Below are positions 36,776 to 47,205 of a DNA stretch of 64,000 bases, one piece after another. Location: positions 1-64,000 of the forward strand of contig JBBRYS010000006.1 of the NCBI GenBank assembly GCA_038237475.1. The letters are read 5' to 3'. This DNA comes from JAOAPY01 sp038237475. Its GTDB lineage: Bacteria > Acidobacteriota > Blastocatellia > Pyrinomonadales > Pyrinomonadaceae. Within the stretch, counting starts at the first letter, position 1. Each line of letters opens with the position of its first letter. A program made the position numbers and the translations under genes. The notes below the pieces were generated by a model. The model was not told where the DNA came from. It saw only the letters and a program-made list of their open reading frames with translations, and did not search any database.

Positions 36776-38668
36776 CTACCGCACTGGTTCGCGCAAGACC
36801 AACTCAGCAGTGCTGACCGCCGTTAGCGCCGCCTGCTTATGGACCCTTCGCAGCGAGCCTACCTGCAACAAAGCTTCGCCAGTACGAGAGAGCATGCGAA
36901 AGAGATCCCCTTCCTCTGCCCTCGTCTCCTGCACCAGGGTGGTCCACTCTGCACCGGCGGCCCAGCGGGCGGCCGTCGCCGCCGCGGAAAAATTCAGTTC
37001 TGGAGCGGATTCGACACCGTGCTTCCATTCCTCGGTGGCCACTTTGAAACCAATCTCTTCAAAACGCGCCAGCGTCTCGACGATCGCGTCATCCAACTCA
37101 AGTTCACCATAGTCGCGGTCTGCATCAGAGGTCAGCGCAGCCATGACCGCAGCCATCTGCACTTTATCAAGCGAGGCAAACAAGCCTTGCTCCAAAGCTT
37201 CGCCCACCAGCAAAGGTCTGTCCACATGCAGATCAGCAAGCCAGCGACCACGGTCGGTAACCTGTTCAGCTTCAAAATCGAGATACCCAAAATTTGCCAG
37301 CACACGAGCTCGCTGCTCGAAGGGCTGCCAGACCTCCTGACGTAGCGTGCGGCTCTGCAAATCTACGCGCTCAAAGTTCTCGGCCTCCGGCAGTAGGCCC
37401 CATAAAACCTCGGTGCACCTTTTGCGGCTGGTCGCATCCAGCGACGCTGGCAGTAGGTTGTCGATCTGTTTTTCGATAAGGTCGATTGCCTCTGCATCCT
37501 CAGACCGTGCGTCGCTCAGGCGCGGCTCCGAAATGAGAATCTGCTTTCCTCTCGCTTTTACATCCGCAAAAGCCTCCTCGATCTGATCGTCTCGCAGTTG
37601 GTAGTGTGGCTCATAAACCGGCCCGATGCGCTCGAGCGCGAGGCTGGCCCTACGACCGTCTTCACGTATACCGATGACTTGTCCACCATTCTTTTGCGTC
37701 ACCAGAACGAGCCGGCGCCCGCTGCGCCCGATGCCGACAACCCTCCCGGGTTGGACCACTTCGTTGAGCCATTGCCGCCAGAGTTCAGCACGTGATTGCG
37801 GCTGCGCCTGTTGTAAACGCGCGCGCGCACTCGCCAGACGTTCCAGTCCTAACGCCAATGAATAAGAAAAATCACAACCAGCCTCTTTCAATTTCATTTT
37901 CATGCTCTGCTCAGTTGTTTCTTTTTCACGTTCGAGTCGAACAATTCCCTTGGCAGCGTCGCGATGCGCAAAACTCTTTTCCACAATCTCACGTACCGGC
38001 GCGAAGCTGCCGTAGGCATCGAGCAGATTCAATAAGGTTGTGTACGTTGCGCGAAACTGACTGACGAGGGGATCCGGCGGAGCTTTCAGCAATTTGGCGA
38101 TTGCCTCCGGATCCTGATGCAGGCCCGGAGCGGCGATGACAAATCCGACATTGTCTTTTCCGCGCCGGCCGGCCCTCCCTGTCATCTGTTGCAGTTCTGA
38201 AGCAGTCAACATCCGCCAACCGCTGCCGGTGCGCTGGTCCGCCCCGGTCAATACGACTGTGCGGGCCGGAAAGTCGACGCCTGCGGCTACCGTAGCAGTG
38301 GCAAAAATGGTGTCCAGCAATCCGGCACTCATGAGTTTTTCGATCACCAGCTTCCATGCGGGTATGTGACCGGCATGATGCGATGCGACGCCGCCGCGCA
38401 GGATCGTATTCCAATGACGATGGCCGCCCACTTCCGGATGCTCGACTACAAAGTCGCGCATGAAGGAGCGGCGCGCTTCCACTCTTTCTACGTTAGGATC
38501 GCGGCGCGTGAAAGCGGTTTCCGAGGCCGCCTGATCACAGCGACGCCGCGTCGGCATGAAGACGATGGCAGGCAACAAATTGTAGAAACCCAAGGCCGCA
38601 AGCAGAGTCGCGGACGGCATTTCGGGCATTTTAATTTTCACGCGCTGACCTCTGCTGACCTGTATCAC
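36776..38668 (-). pseudogene. Ski2-like helicase, C-terminal part (split gene)
   Basis: This 630-residue frame carries the second RecA domain of a Ski2/Mtr4-like helicase: FATATVAAGVDFPARTVVL and QMTGRAGRRGKDNVGFVIA, then a long C-terminal region. It lacks the Walker A and DEAH motifs, which are in the next frame upstream (38701-39582). Its possible GTG start at 38668 has no ribosome site, and the sequence before it, KVSKAKVQSPFV in this frame, reads as a continuation. Together they look like one gene of about 930 residues broken by a one-base change near 38701-38720. Whether a split protein is made is not clear. Confidence 0.7.
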
Positions 38669-38700
38669 GAAAGGGCTTTGGACTTTCGCTTTTGAAACTT

Positions 38701-39582
38701 TTACCGCCTGCCGCCACGCGGATAGCGATCTCGCTGCTCGCGATCGCGCTCCGCCATCTGAGCGATCTCCTGATTGAGTCGGCCCGCCTCATTCAGGAGC
38801 GGCAGCAACCTCTTGTCAGGCAGCAGAAAGGCGGCGCGCAACGGTACGGGTCGCTGTTCAGGCCCGGCCACAACGGTACAGCGAACGCCGCGCACTTCCT
38901 CGATCCACGAAGCAAACTCGATCGCATTGCCAATGGTGGCTGAAAGCAGTAACAGGCGAATCCGAGGCGGTGTCAGGATAATAGCTTCTTCCCACACATG
39001 CCCACGCTCTTCATCGGAGAGATAGTGAGCTTCGTCGAGTATGACCAGATCGCCGCGCACTTGGCTGCCGCCACGCATTGAATCGAACAACTGGTTCCGA
39101 TAGATTTCCGTGGTGCCGATGATCAAAGGCGCATCACCATTCTCTTTTCGATCGCCAGTGAGTATGCCCACCTGGTCGGCGCCGAACTCCTGACTGAATT
39201 CCTGGTATTTCGAATTCGTCAAAGCCTTGAGCGGGCTGGTATACCAGGCTCGCTTTCCTGCCTGCAGCAAGCGGCGAATCTCTTCGCGGGCGATCCAGGT
39301 TTTGCCGCTGCCCGTGGGTGCGGTCACAAGCACATCTTCGAACTCAAGCGCCGCCAGGGCTTCCAACTGAAAGGGATCGGGAACGAAGGGTCCCGGCTGT
39401 GGCTGTCCAATGCCGGCCAGCAGACGACGCACATCTCGCGACTCAGCGAAGCGAGCCTTTGGTGGTTCTCCGAGTGCAGCTGTGGTTGTCAAGTATCCCG
39501 GGCGTTCGGGACTTCGTGCTCCCGGCGTGCGACGAACTCTTCCCTTGTTGGACCTTCCTTTGTTGTTTCGTGATCGAGGCAT
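38701..39582 (-). pseudogene. Ski2-like helicase, N-terminal part (split gene)
   Basis: This 293-residue frame has the first helicase domain: TAPTGSGKTW (Walker A, about residue 85), DEAHYLSDEERGHVWEEA (DEAH box), and LLLSATIGNAIEF (motif III). It stops with RYPRGGRR at 38701, and the second helicase domain follows in another frame from 38668 down. The gap is only 33 bp. A full-length single protein is the expected form of this family, so a frameshift at the junction is the most likely explanation (inference). Confidence 0.7.
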
Positions 39583-39650
39583 GAGTCATTCTACTCGTGA
39601 GCCCGCTCCGGAGTGTAGGCACCAGAAGAGTTCTCCCTGGGCCGAACCTT

Positions 39651-39676
39651 GGGACCGCACGCTTCCAGCGTGCCTA
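39651..39676. repeat. Copy of the inverted-repeat arm seen at 10355
   Basis: The 26-bp sequence starting GGGACCGCACGCTTCCAGCG matches the left arm at 10355-10377 with few changes. It is intergenic, between the helicase and the gene at 39813. It supports a dispersed repeat family. Confidence 0.65.
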
Positions 39677-39812
39677 CCGTTTCGCAGAGACCTCTGAGGA
39701 GTGTTTTGGGACAACCTTGCGCAAGGTGATAACGTATACGCAAACGCTGTGATGATGATAAGCGTCTAAAGCTAGCGTCGAGCGGGCAACTGGGGACAAG
39801 GTTTGGTTGGAA

Positions 39813-40874
39813 ATGTCTGAACTATTTAGCAATTTCGAGATTAATCGCGAATCGCGTTGGCGCATGCTGATGGCACTGGTGGTGGGCTCTGTCGTGCTGC
39901 ATCTCGCCTTTGCCGCCACCGTTATCTTTGTTCCCAGCTTCCGCGATGCTCTCAATATCGCGGTCCTGGCCGGACAAACCAGCTACGTGGACCGCGCTTA
40001 CAACCGCACCACCATCGGTGAAGATATTCAAATGGTCGAGGTGAGTCCGAAATTCAGCTATCCAGATGGTTATTTCTCCCCTGATTTTGGAGCCGGTGTT
40101 CCGGTACCTACTCCTGATCCGATGGCGCCCAAAATAATTTCGACGTATACACCGCCGAAACCTGACCGCAGTCCCTCTCCGATGGCTAGTCCGGTTGCTT
40201 CACCTGGAGTCTCAGCAGAGACCAATGCCTCGGCATCTCCGGGGACTGCCACACCCACTCCCGCAGTCGCTAATCAAAAAGTCGATGAAGAGGTGCTTGG
40301 AATTAGTGAAACTGAGATCAACACCCGCCCGCTCAGAGACTGGCTGGGCCGCGCCAATGCGCTAAGGGAAAAAGGAATGATTGACCTCAACGCCGAACTC
40401 GAGATGGCGATTGACGCCCGGCTTGATGCTGACTGCAAGCTTGTCGATCCGAAGGTGGTCCAGAAATCCGGTGACAAACAGATGATAGATCTGGCCAAGG
40501 ATCTGACCGCAGCCATCAGCGACAGCCGTATGCTCCTCTTCCTCAAGGATCCGGAAAAAGTGCCGCAGCAACAAAAGTCCCTGCTCTGCGATCCGATGCC
40601 GCTTCGCTTCACCGTAAAGCTGGACCAAAGCGACTTTACCGCAACTGTCCAGACCGAAGCTGATTCACCCGATCGCGCCAGCCAGTTAACACGACTTTAC
40701 AATTGGGCGCTGGCCGGAGGCGAGATCAAGAAGCGCGGGCGCGACGAGGAGGTGATCTTCAAGAACACAAAAGTAACCGCAGAGGGCAAGCAAATCGTGG
40801 TGCACTTCAAAATGCCGCGCCAGACAGCCTCAGATTTGCTCAAGAAACAAATAGAGCCCAAGCCCGCCGGCTAA
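39813..40874 (+). CDS. TonB-like anchored protein with proline-rich stretch
   Basis: From the ATG at 39813 the protein has 353 residues. It has one membrane helix (MLMALVVGSVVLHLAFAATVIFV, about residues 20-42), a Pro/Ser-rich linker (VPVPTPDPMAPKIISTYTPP), and a C-terminal domain of unknown type (RDWLGRANALREKGMIDLNA). The layout fits a cytoplasmic-membrane anchored protein spanning the periplasm, as in TonB-like proteins, but no TonB C-terminal motif is recognised. It precedes secA, and a TonB-like gene follows secA. Confidence 0.6.
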   Translation: MSELFSNFEINRESRWRMLMALVVGSVVLHLAFAATVIFVPSFRDALNIAVLAGQTSYVDRAYNRTTIGEDIQMVEVSPKFSYPDGYFSPDFGAGVPVPTPDPMAPKIISTYTPPKPDRSPSPMASPVASPGVSAETNASASPGTATPTPAVANQKVDEEVLGISETEINTRPLRDWLGRANALREKGMIDLNAELEMAIDARLDADCKLVDPKVVQKSGDKQMIDLAKDLTAAISDSRMLLFLKDPEKVPQQQKSLLCDPMPLRFTVKLDQSDFTATVQTEADSPDRASQLTRLYNWALAGGEIKKRGRDEEVIFKNTKVTAEGKQIVVHFKMPRQTASDLLKKQIEPKPAG

Positions 40875-41063
40875 ACCAACTTTGCGAGCCTTTGCTATCC
40901 CCAATCCTCACTTTCGTGAGTTTGCCTAGCTACTTCGGCTCCATTACAATCACGCCTGTCTCAGGAGTCTCTTTGCTGGGCGAGAAGCGCGGCAGCGGTA
41001 TTGATCGGCAAGTATTTTGTGAAGTCAGTTGTATAGAGATCGAATTATTTCGGTGAAAAGATT

Positions 41064-43838
41064 ATGGCCAGTTTCGACAAATTCTTAACTAAAGTTTTTG
41101 GCAGCAGCAATCAACGTTATCTGAAGACAGTTCAGCCGATTGTCGCGCAAATTAACGAACTTGAACCCGAGCTCAAGCGTCTTTCGGACGATGAACTGCG
41201 CGGGCGCACCGCTACTTTTAAGGAACAGATCCAAACGGCTTTAGCCGGCATCGACAACAAGGAAGAACGGAAGCGTCGCGAGCAGGAAATTCTGGACGAA
41301 ATGCTGCCTGCCGCTTTCGCCACGGTTCGCGAAGCGAGCATTCGCACCACCGGCATGCGCCATTTCGATGTGCAGATGATCGGTGGTCTCGTCCTGCACA
41401 AAGGCAAAATCGCCGAGATGCGCACGGGTGAAGGAAAGACGCTGGTTGCCACCCTGCCTGCTTATCTGAACGCGTTAACCGGTCGCGGCGTGCACATTAT
41501 CACTGTGAATGATTATCTGGCCGGACGCGATGCTGAATGGATGGGCCAAATTCATCGCTTCCTCGGTCTCGAAGTCGGTTGCATTCAAAACGACATGGAC
41601 GACTTTGAGCGCCAGGCTTCGTATGGCGCGGATATCACTTACGGGACCAACAACGAGTTCGGCTTTGACTATCTGCGCGACAACATGAAGTTCGACCTGA
41701 CGACATGCGTGCAGCGCGATTATTACTACGCCATCGTTGACGAAGTCGATTCGATTCTCATCGATGAGGCCCGCACACCGCTGATCATCTCGGGCCCTTC
41801 CGACGAAGCCACCGATAAGTACTACAAGGCGGATCAGATCATTCCGCAATTAAAGCGTGGCGAAGAAACAACCGACGGCAAGAAGACGGGCGAGTACATC
41901 GTCGACGAAAAAGCACACAGTGCCGTCTTGACCGAAGATGGCGTTGACAAGGCTGAGAAGCTGCTCGGTGTCGGCAATCTTTACGATCCGTCGAACATGG
42001 AACTGCTGCATTGCGTCGAGCAGGCCTTGAAGGCCCACACACTTTACCGGTTGGACCATCAGTACGTGGTCCAGGACGGCGAGGTAATCATCGTCGACGA
42101 CTTTACCGGACGTCTCATGAAAGGACGCCGTTGGTCCGATGGCCTGCACCAGGCAGTTGAAGCCAAGGAAGGCGTCAAGATTGAGAAGGAAAATCAGACG
42201 CTCGCCACGATCACGCTGCAGAATTATTTCCGTCTCTACGAAAAGCTTTCCGGCATGACCGGTACCGCGGAAACGGAAGCCGCAGAGTTTCATTCGACCT
42301 ACAAACTCGATGTGGTTGCCGTACCTACCAATCAGCCAATGGTGCGCACGGACTTCTCCGACGTAATCTATCGCACCTTGCCCGAAAAGTGGGACGCGGT
42401 GGTGGAAGAGATTAAGGAGTGCCACGAAAAGGGCCAGCCCGTCCTGGTCGGTACTGTCTCGGTAGAAAATTCAGAGCTGATCGCGCGCCGCCTGGTCCAT
42501 GAAGGCGTGCCCCACAACGTCCTGAATGCCAAATACCACGAACGGGAAGCAGAGATCGTGGCTCAGGCCGGTCGCAAGGGTGCAGTCACTATCGCCACCA
42601 ACATGGCTGGTCGCGGCACCGACATTTTGCTGGGTGGTAATGCCGACTTCATGGCTCGCGAATTTTTGAAAGAGGATGAAGTCGACCCCGACGAAGCAAC
42701 CGACGCGCAGTGGGAAAGTGCTTTGACGCGGGCCAAGCAAATTGTCGACGAAGAACATAAGGAAGTAGTGGCCAACGGTGGCCTGCACATCCTGGGAACC
42801 GAACGTCACGAATCGCGACGCATCGACAACCAGTTACGCGGACGCGCTGGCCGCCAGGGCGATCCGGGCTCGTCGCGATTTTTCCTGTCGCTCGAAGATG
42901 ACCTGATGCGCATCTTTGCCGGCGACAAGGTCAAGGCCCTGATGCAACGCCTGGGGATGGAAGAAGGCGTGGCCATCGAATCGCGCATGGTCTCCAAGCG
43001 CATTGAGTCCGCCCAGAAATCAGTCGAAGGCCGCAACTTTGAATCGCGCAAACACCTGCTTGAGTACGACGACGTCATGAACAAGCAGCGCGAGACGATT
43101 TATGGTTTGCGCCGGCAATTGATGGAGCAGCCGGATCAACGCGAGTACCTTGTAGGTGAGAAAGGCGTCGCGCGCGATCTACTTGGCGACATCACCGTCA
43201 AATATTTGAATCCGGATGCTGCGCCCGACGATTGGGACATAGAAAACTACGCAGTTCAGATTAAGACTATCTATGGCCTGGACCCGGAAGCTGAGGCAAT
43301 CGATTTTCGTAACGCCACTTCTCCAGAGATCGAATCGATTATCTGGGAGCAGCTGAAACAGCACTACAGCGAAAAGGAAGAACAAATCGGCGCGGAAGCG
43401 ATGCGTACTTACGAACGCATCATCATGCTGAACATCATCGATGCGCAGTGGAAGGACCACCTCTTATCGCTGGACCATCTGAAACAGGGTATTGGGCTGG
43501 TCGGCTACGGTCAGAAAGATCCCCTCGTTGAATACAAGAAACAGAGTTTCGATATGTTTCAGGAGATGCTGGACCGCATCGACACTACGACGATTCGCTC
43601 GCTCTTTAACTTGCAGGTAGTGGCTGAGCAACCACCCGAAGCGCTGCGCCAGCGACGCGCGGTCCGGCGCTCTTCCGGATTGACGTTTACCGGCCCCAAT
43701 CAGGGCGCGGCGGCGGCCGGTGAGGAAGCCGGTAAAACCAAAACCGTTGTGCGCGATCAGCCAAAAGTTGGCCGGAACGAACCCTGCCCGTGCGGTTCGG
43801 GAAAGAAATTCAAGAAGTGTCACGGGGTCATTGTGTAA
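41064..43838 (+). CDS. secA: Preprotein translocase ATPase SecA
   Basis: This 924-residue protein drives secretion through SecYEG. It has MRTGEGKT (Walker A, residues 119-126), the DEVDSILIDEARTPL motif (Walker B region), preprotein-binding segments, and the C-terminal zinc motif CPCGSGKKFKKCHG that binds SecB. No ribosome site stands out at the ATG. Its 3' end overlaps only a spurious frame; the next real gene starts at 43873. Confidence 0.95.
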   Translation: MASFDKFLTKVFGSSNQRYLKTVQPIVAQINELEPELKRLSDDELRGRTATFKEQIQTALAGIDNKEERKRREQEILDEMLPAAFATVREASIRTTGMRHFDVQMIGGLVLHKGKIAEMRTGEGKTLVATLPAYLNALTGRGVHIITVNDYLAGRDAEWMGQIHRFLGLEVGCIQNDMDDFERQASYGADITYGTNNEFGFDYLRDNMKFDLTTCVQRDYYYAIVDEVDSILIDEARTPLIISGPSDEATDKYYKADQIIPQLKRGEETTDGKKTGEYIVDEKAHSAVLTEDGVDKAEKLLGVGNLYDPSNMELLHCVEQALKAHTLYRLDHQYVVQDGEVIIVDDFTGRLMKGRRWSDGLHQAVEAKEGVKIEKENQTLATITLQNYFRLYEKLSGMTGTAETEAAEFHSTYKLDVVAVPTNQPMVRTDFSDVIYRTLPEKWDAVVEEIKECHEKGQPVLVGTVSVENSELIARRLVHEGVPHNVLNAKYHEREAEIVAQAGRKGAVTIATNMAGRGTDILLGGNADFMAREFLKEDEVDPDEATDAQWESALTRAKQIVDEEHKEVVANGGLHILGTERHESRRIDNQLRGRAGRQGDPGSSRFFLSLEDDLMRIFAGDKVKALMQRLGMEEGVAIESRMVSKRIESAQKSVEGRNFESRKHLLEYDDVMNKQRETIYGLRRQLMEQPDQREYLVGEKGVARDLLGDITVKYLNPDAAPDDWDIENYAVQIKTIYGLDPEAEAIDFRNATSPEIESIIWEQLKQHYSEKEEQIGAEAMRTYERIIMLNIIDAQWKDHLLSLDHLKQGIGLVGYGQKDPLVEYKKQSFDMFQEMLDRIDTTTIRSLFNLQVVAEQPPEALRQRRAVRRSSGLTFTGPNQGAAAAGEEAGKTKTVVRDQPKVGRNEPCPCGSGKKFKKCHGVIV

Positions 43839-43872
43839 GTTGAACCCACAAAAATCCAGAAAGGATAAAGCA

Positions 43873-44667
43873 ATGTTAAAGCCTCGCCAGCTTTACGCCG
43901 CTCTCGCGGTGTTTGTGATTTCCTCTTTGCAATTTGTTGCTTCGACTCCTGCCGATCAAACACCTACAGCATCTGAGCGAGCCGGCGTCGAGCTGTATGA
44001 AAAGGGCGATGACGTCGCCGCCATCCAGTCACTCCAGGCAACCGTAAAAACAGACAAGTACAATCTGCGCGCCTGGCACTATCTTGGCCTCGCCTTCGAA
44101 AGGCAGGGCCAGCTCGGAAATGCGCGATCAGGCTACGAGACCGCTACCAAACTCGGGGACAGGCTACTGGAAGGAAATTGGTTTAGGAATGTGAGCAAAA
44201 AGGAATTCTTGCGGGAGATGCACGGACCCATATCCTTAGCTGCGGCAAGCGCGAGGAGATATATCGCACTCAGCCCCAAACTCTCTCGCTCCAGGCAAGC
44301 GGAATGGAACGGCCGTGAAGAGTACTTAAGAAACTTCGCCGAGTATTCTGACCCGACCAGAAAGCCGGGACAAGGTGAAGTGTTTTCTGCAAAGGAAGTG
44401 GATACCAGGGTCCGGGTGCTGTCAAAACCTGAACCGCAATACACTGAAGAAGCGCGGGAACATGGCGTTAGGGGAACAATCCTGTTACAGGCAGTTCTCG
44501 CAGGAGACGGTAATGTGACTTTCATTTTCCCGATCAAGACCCTGCCCTATGGTTTGACCCAGATGGCAATCCGATCCGCTCGCCTGATCAAATTTGACCC
44601 CGCCATTAAAGACGGCAAACCGGTTTCGATGGTCCTGCAGCTCGAATACAGCTTCAACCTGTATTAG
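43873..44667 (+). CDS. TonB-like protein with TPR segment
   Basis: This protein of about 264 residues has a signal peptide (residues 1-27), TPR-like helices (AWHYLGLAFERQGQLGNARS), then a TonB C-terminal domain (SKPEPQYTEEAREHGVRG, ending YSFNLY). The start at 43873 has AAAGGA upstream. It probably transfers energy or contacts outer-membrane receptors. It lies 35 bp after secA. Confidence 0.8.
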   Translation: MLKPRQLYAALAVFVISSLQFVASTPADQTPTASERAGVELYEKGDDVAAIQSLQATVKTDKYNLRAWHYLGLAFERQGQLGNARSGYETATKLGDRLLEGNWFRNVSKKEFLREMHGPISLAAASARRYIALSPKLSRSRQAEWNGREEYLRNFAEYSDPTRKPGQGEVFSAKEVDTRVRVLSKPEPQYTEEAREHGVRGTILLQAVLAGDGNVTFIFPIKTLPYGLTQMAIRSARLIKFDPAIKDGKPVSMVLQLEYSFNLY

Positions 44668-44742
44668 AGATTCTCCCTGTGGACAACGTTAAATGAATCG
44701 GCTAAGTTGACTCGAACTAACTCCAGCTTCTGATGGAAAACT

Positions 44743-45954
44743 TTGAGCACTGAAATATCTTCCAGCAATCCTGTAGTACGCGCCATCATCGGTGGAACTG
44801 CTCCGCAACCGGCCCGTCTGGCCGCCGCGCGTGGCATGTTGCCGCTGCCGCAATCCGATCTGATTGAGGTGCTGGTGGCGCTGCGTCAGGGCAATGACAC
44901 AGAAATTGCCGAGGCCGCGGCGGAAACTCTTTACGCGCAGACCACTGAAGATTTTCTGATCGAAGCAAAGTCGGAAGAGACCTCAACTGCAGTGCTGACT
45001 TACCTGGCTACCTTCGAAAACATCAGCCGCGAAGTACGCGAGGTAACGCTCCTTAACAACCATACTCCGGACGAAGCAATCGCCGCGTTTGCCAGGTCAA
45101 CCAAAGATGGCTCGCTGCTGGAACTGATCAGCATCAATCAGCAGCGGATGGTGCGGGCCCCGGCAATCCTCGATGCCCTTCTCAATAATCCAGCCCGCAC
45201 GACTGAAGCTGAACGGCGCGCCCGGGAGACTCGGGAAGAGTTTTTTGAAAAAGAGCGCGGCGCTCGTCAGATTGCCGACGAACTGCGGGCTCAGGGAAAA
45301 GCAGCAGCGGCTGAATTCCTGGACAGCGTCGATCTTGAATCCACACCCGAAGCCCTTAGCGCCGAAGACCTCTGGCTGATCGCCGCCCACATCGAAGTAT
45401 CCGATGCCGAGATCGACGATTCGTGGCTCCCCTCAGAGACCTATGAAGAGATGATGGTGGAATCGGCGGAGCAACACCTGGCCAATGTACAGGGTGTTAT
45501 CCAGCACGAAACACTCGAGGCCGGGACTGTCTCCAGGGAACGAGTTTCGATGATACGTCGCATCATGATGATGAGTCCCAAGGATCGTCTGAAGCTGGCT
45601 ATGAAGGGTGACCGCGAAGCACGCGGCATCCTGATTCGCGATTCAAATAGAGTTGTCTGCTGTGCCGTCATCAAGAACCCGCGCATCACCGATCCGGAAA
45701 TTGAAAGCATCGCCGCGATGCGCACGGTAGCCACTGAAGCGCTGCGACTTATTTCGCTGAATCGGGCCTGGGCTCGGATCTACCCGGTGATTCACAACCT
45801 CTCAAGAAATCCGCGCAGTCCCATTCCGATGGTGCTTGGAATACTACCGCGCATTCGCACCAAGGATCTCCTGGCCATCACTCAAAATCGAAATGTATCG
45901 GAACAGGTAAGACGGCACGCTCAACGTCTCAGCCAGGCCCGTACCGGTGGCTGA
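44743..45954 (+). CDS. HEAT-repeat-like protein of unknown function
   Basis: This 403-residue protein starts with TTG at 44743; there is no strong ribosome site. It is helical throughout, with repeat-like units (TEIAEAAAETLYAQTTEDFL, RVSMIRRIMMMSPKDRLKLA, NRVVCCAVIKNPRITDPEIE). It resembles DUF2336-like proteins. No catalytic site is seen. It may be a scaffold or regulator. Confidence 0.7.
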   Translation: MSTEISSSNPVVRAIIGGTAPQPARLAAARGMLPLPQSDLIEVLVALRQGNDTEIAEAAAETLYAQTTEDFLIEAKSEETSTAVLTYLATFENISREVREVTLLNNHTPDEAIAAFARSTKDGSLLELISINQQRMVRAPAILDALLNNPARTTEAERRARETREEFFEKERGARQIADELRAQGKAAAAEFLDSVDLESTPEALSAEDLWLIAAHIEVSDAEIDDSWLPSETYEEMMVESAEQHLANVQGVIQHETLEAGTVSRERVSMIRRIMMMSPKDRLKLAMKGDREARGILIRDSNRVVCCAVIKNPRITDPEIESIAAMRTVATEALRLISLNRAWARIYPVIHNLSRNPRSPIPMVLGILPRIRTKDLLAITQNRNVSEQVRRHAQRLSQARTGG

Positions 45955-46033
45955 TCCCTCCACAGACAAACTAAATTTATTTTGCGCCGTGGCCACCTGT
46001 CACAAAAGTTTTTCGAAGGTCCCCTAATTGTTC

Positions 46034-46061
46034 TTGACAGGTCACGAGGTTTCCGTATAAT
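46034..46061 (+). promoter_or_regulatory. Consensus sigma-70 promoter
   Basis: TTGACA at 46034-46039 and TATAAT at 46056-46061 match the consensus exactly, separated by 16 bp. Transcription should start near 46068. No supported protein gene lies downstream on this strand before fabG, which is on the other strand. Confidence 0.7.
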
Positions 46062-46310
46062 TTCCCACATACCAAGTCAAAGAAAGCTGAGCTTGGGAGT
46101 TGTTTTCATTTCGGCGAGGGAGTCTGAAGGGAAGCTTGAGCGGAGCGTCACTGGTCAGCACTGCGGTTGTTCATTTTTCAACCGTAAGAAATTATTCTCG
46201 CCCGTCAATAGTACCGCCAAGTAATCACAGAATCGGACTTGAGTGACGATTCTCTGTTCCCCCGTTGCGCTGTCGCCATCCAGTTCTACCCGAACCTGCC
46301 GACAATTTTT

Positions 46311-46340
46311 TGCCCCACCAGTCGCAAGATTGGCGGGGCA
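46311..46340 (+). terminator. Possible terminator hairpin
   Basis: TGCCCCACCA (46311-46320) pairs with TGGCGGGGCA (46331-46340) with one G-T pair, over a 10-nt loop, followed by CAATTCTTTT. It could end a plus-strand transcript from the promoter at 46034. Confidence 0.5.
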
Positions 46341-46391
46341 CAATTCTTTTAAGCAGTCCGAATGCCGGTCTCTTGACGCCCGCTCCCCAAC

Positions 46392-47147
46392 TCACATCGC
46401 CAGGCCTCCATCAACCTGGATTACTTGCCCGGTTATGTAGCGAGCGTCGGCCGACAACAGAAAGCTGGCAATGGCTGCGACTTCTTCCACCTCGGCAAAC
46501 CGGCCGAGAGGAATCTGCTCGAGAATTTTCGCGCGGTAAGCTTCGTCCAGCGCTCCGGCCATGTCGGTCGACACCATTCCCAGTGCGAGCGCGTTAACAG
46601 TGACTTTGCGGCTGGCCACTTCTTTCGCCAGCGCTTTTGTCAGTCCGATCATTCCAGCTTTCGAAGCCGAATAATTCGATTGGCCCGCCATGCCGACTTC
46701 TCCGCTGATTGATGAGATGTTGAGTATCGACCCGCCTTCTTCCTGTCGCAGCATGGTTCGCAGTGCCGCTTTGGAAAAATTCCAGGCCCCTTTCAGATTT
46801 GTATCTATCACCGCATCCCAGTCATCTTCCTTCATTCGCAGGATCAGGTTGTCGCGAGTGATGCCGGCGTTGTTGATGAGAAAGTCGATGCGTCCGAAAG
46901 CTTCCTTCACCTGCTTGACCATTTCCGCCGCCGCTTCAGTGCTCGCGACATCGCACTGCGCAGCGAGCACCCGCACCCCGAGCGCCTCGAGCTCAGTCTT
47001 TAGTGACTCAGCGGCCTCGGCGCTTCGCGCATAGTTAAAAGCGATATCGGCCCCTCTCCGGCCAAGTTCAAGCGCGATGGCGCGTCCGATTCCGCGCGTG
47101 GCTCCAGTCACGATGGCGGCGCGTCCGGCAAATTGTTTTTCTGACAC
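46392..47147 (-). CDS. fabG: 3-oxoacyl-ACP reductase
   Basis: This 251-residue short-chain dehydrogenase has TGATRGIGRA (NADPH binding), NNAG, a catalytic Ser region (SISGEVGMAG), and YSASKAG (Tyr-Lys pair). The C-terminus GQVIQVDGGLAM is typical. It reduces 3-oxoacyl-ACP in fatty acid synthesis. The GTG start at 47147 is used. Some family members have other substrates; FabG is the likeliest. Confidence 0.88.
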   Translation of the reverse strand: MSEKQFAGRAAIVTGATRGIGRAIALELGRRGADIAFNYARSAEAAESLKTELEALGVRVLAAQCDVASTEAAAEMVKQVKEAFGRIDFLINNAGITRDNLILRMKEDDWDAVIDTNLKGAWNFSKAALRTMLRQEEGGSILNISSISGEVGMAGQSNYSASKAGMIGLTKALAKEVASRKVTVNALALGMVSTDMAGALDEAYRAKILEQIPLGRFAEVEEVAAIASFLLSADARYITGQVIQVDGGLAM

Positions 47148-47205
47148 GATGTTCGTGATCCTCGTATTAAGGGTGCCTTGAAAAGCCTCGAGTGAATGAG
47201 AGGCG

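Larger units (their letters stand above)
45955..46391. other. Intergenic region with orphan promoter and possible small RNA
   Basis: This 437-bp gap holds a consensus plus-strand promoter (46034-46061) but no protein gene I can support. Downstream are a hairpin at 46166-46187 (CGGTTG...CAACCG) and another at 46311-46340. The next gene (fabG) is on the opposite strand, so a non-coding transcript of about 280 nt is possible. Confidence 0.5.

Noticed and set aside
38668..38703. Programmed frameshift in the helicase
   Set aside because: No slippery heptamer with a downstream structure was seen; simple mutation is more likely.
45982..46224. Plus-strand ORF of 80 residues after the HEAT-like gene
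   Set aside because: It spans the promoter at 46034 and has no family features; a non-coding RNA fits better.
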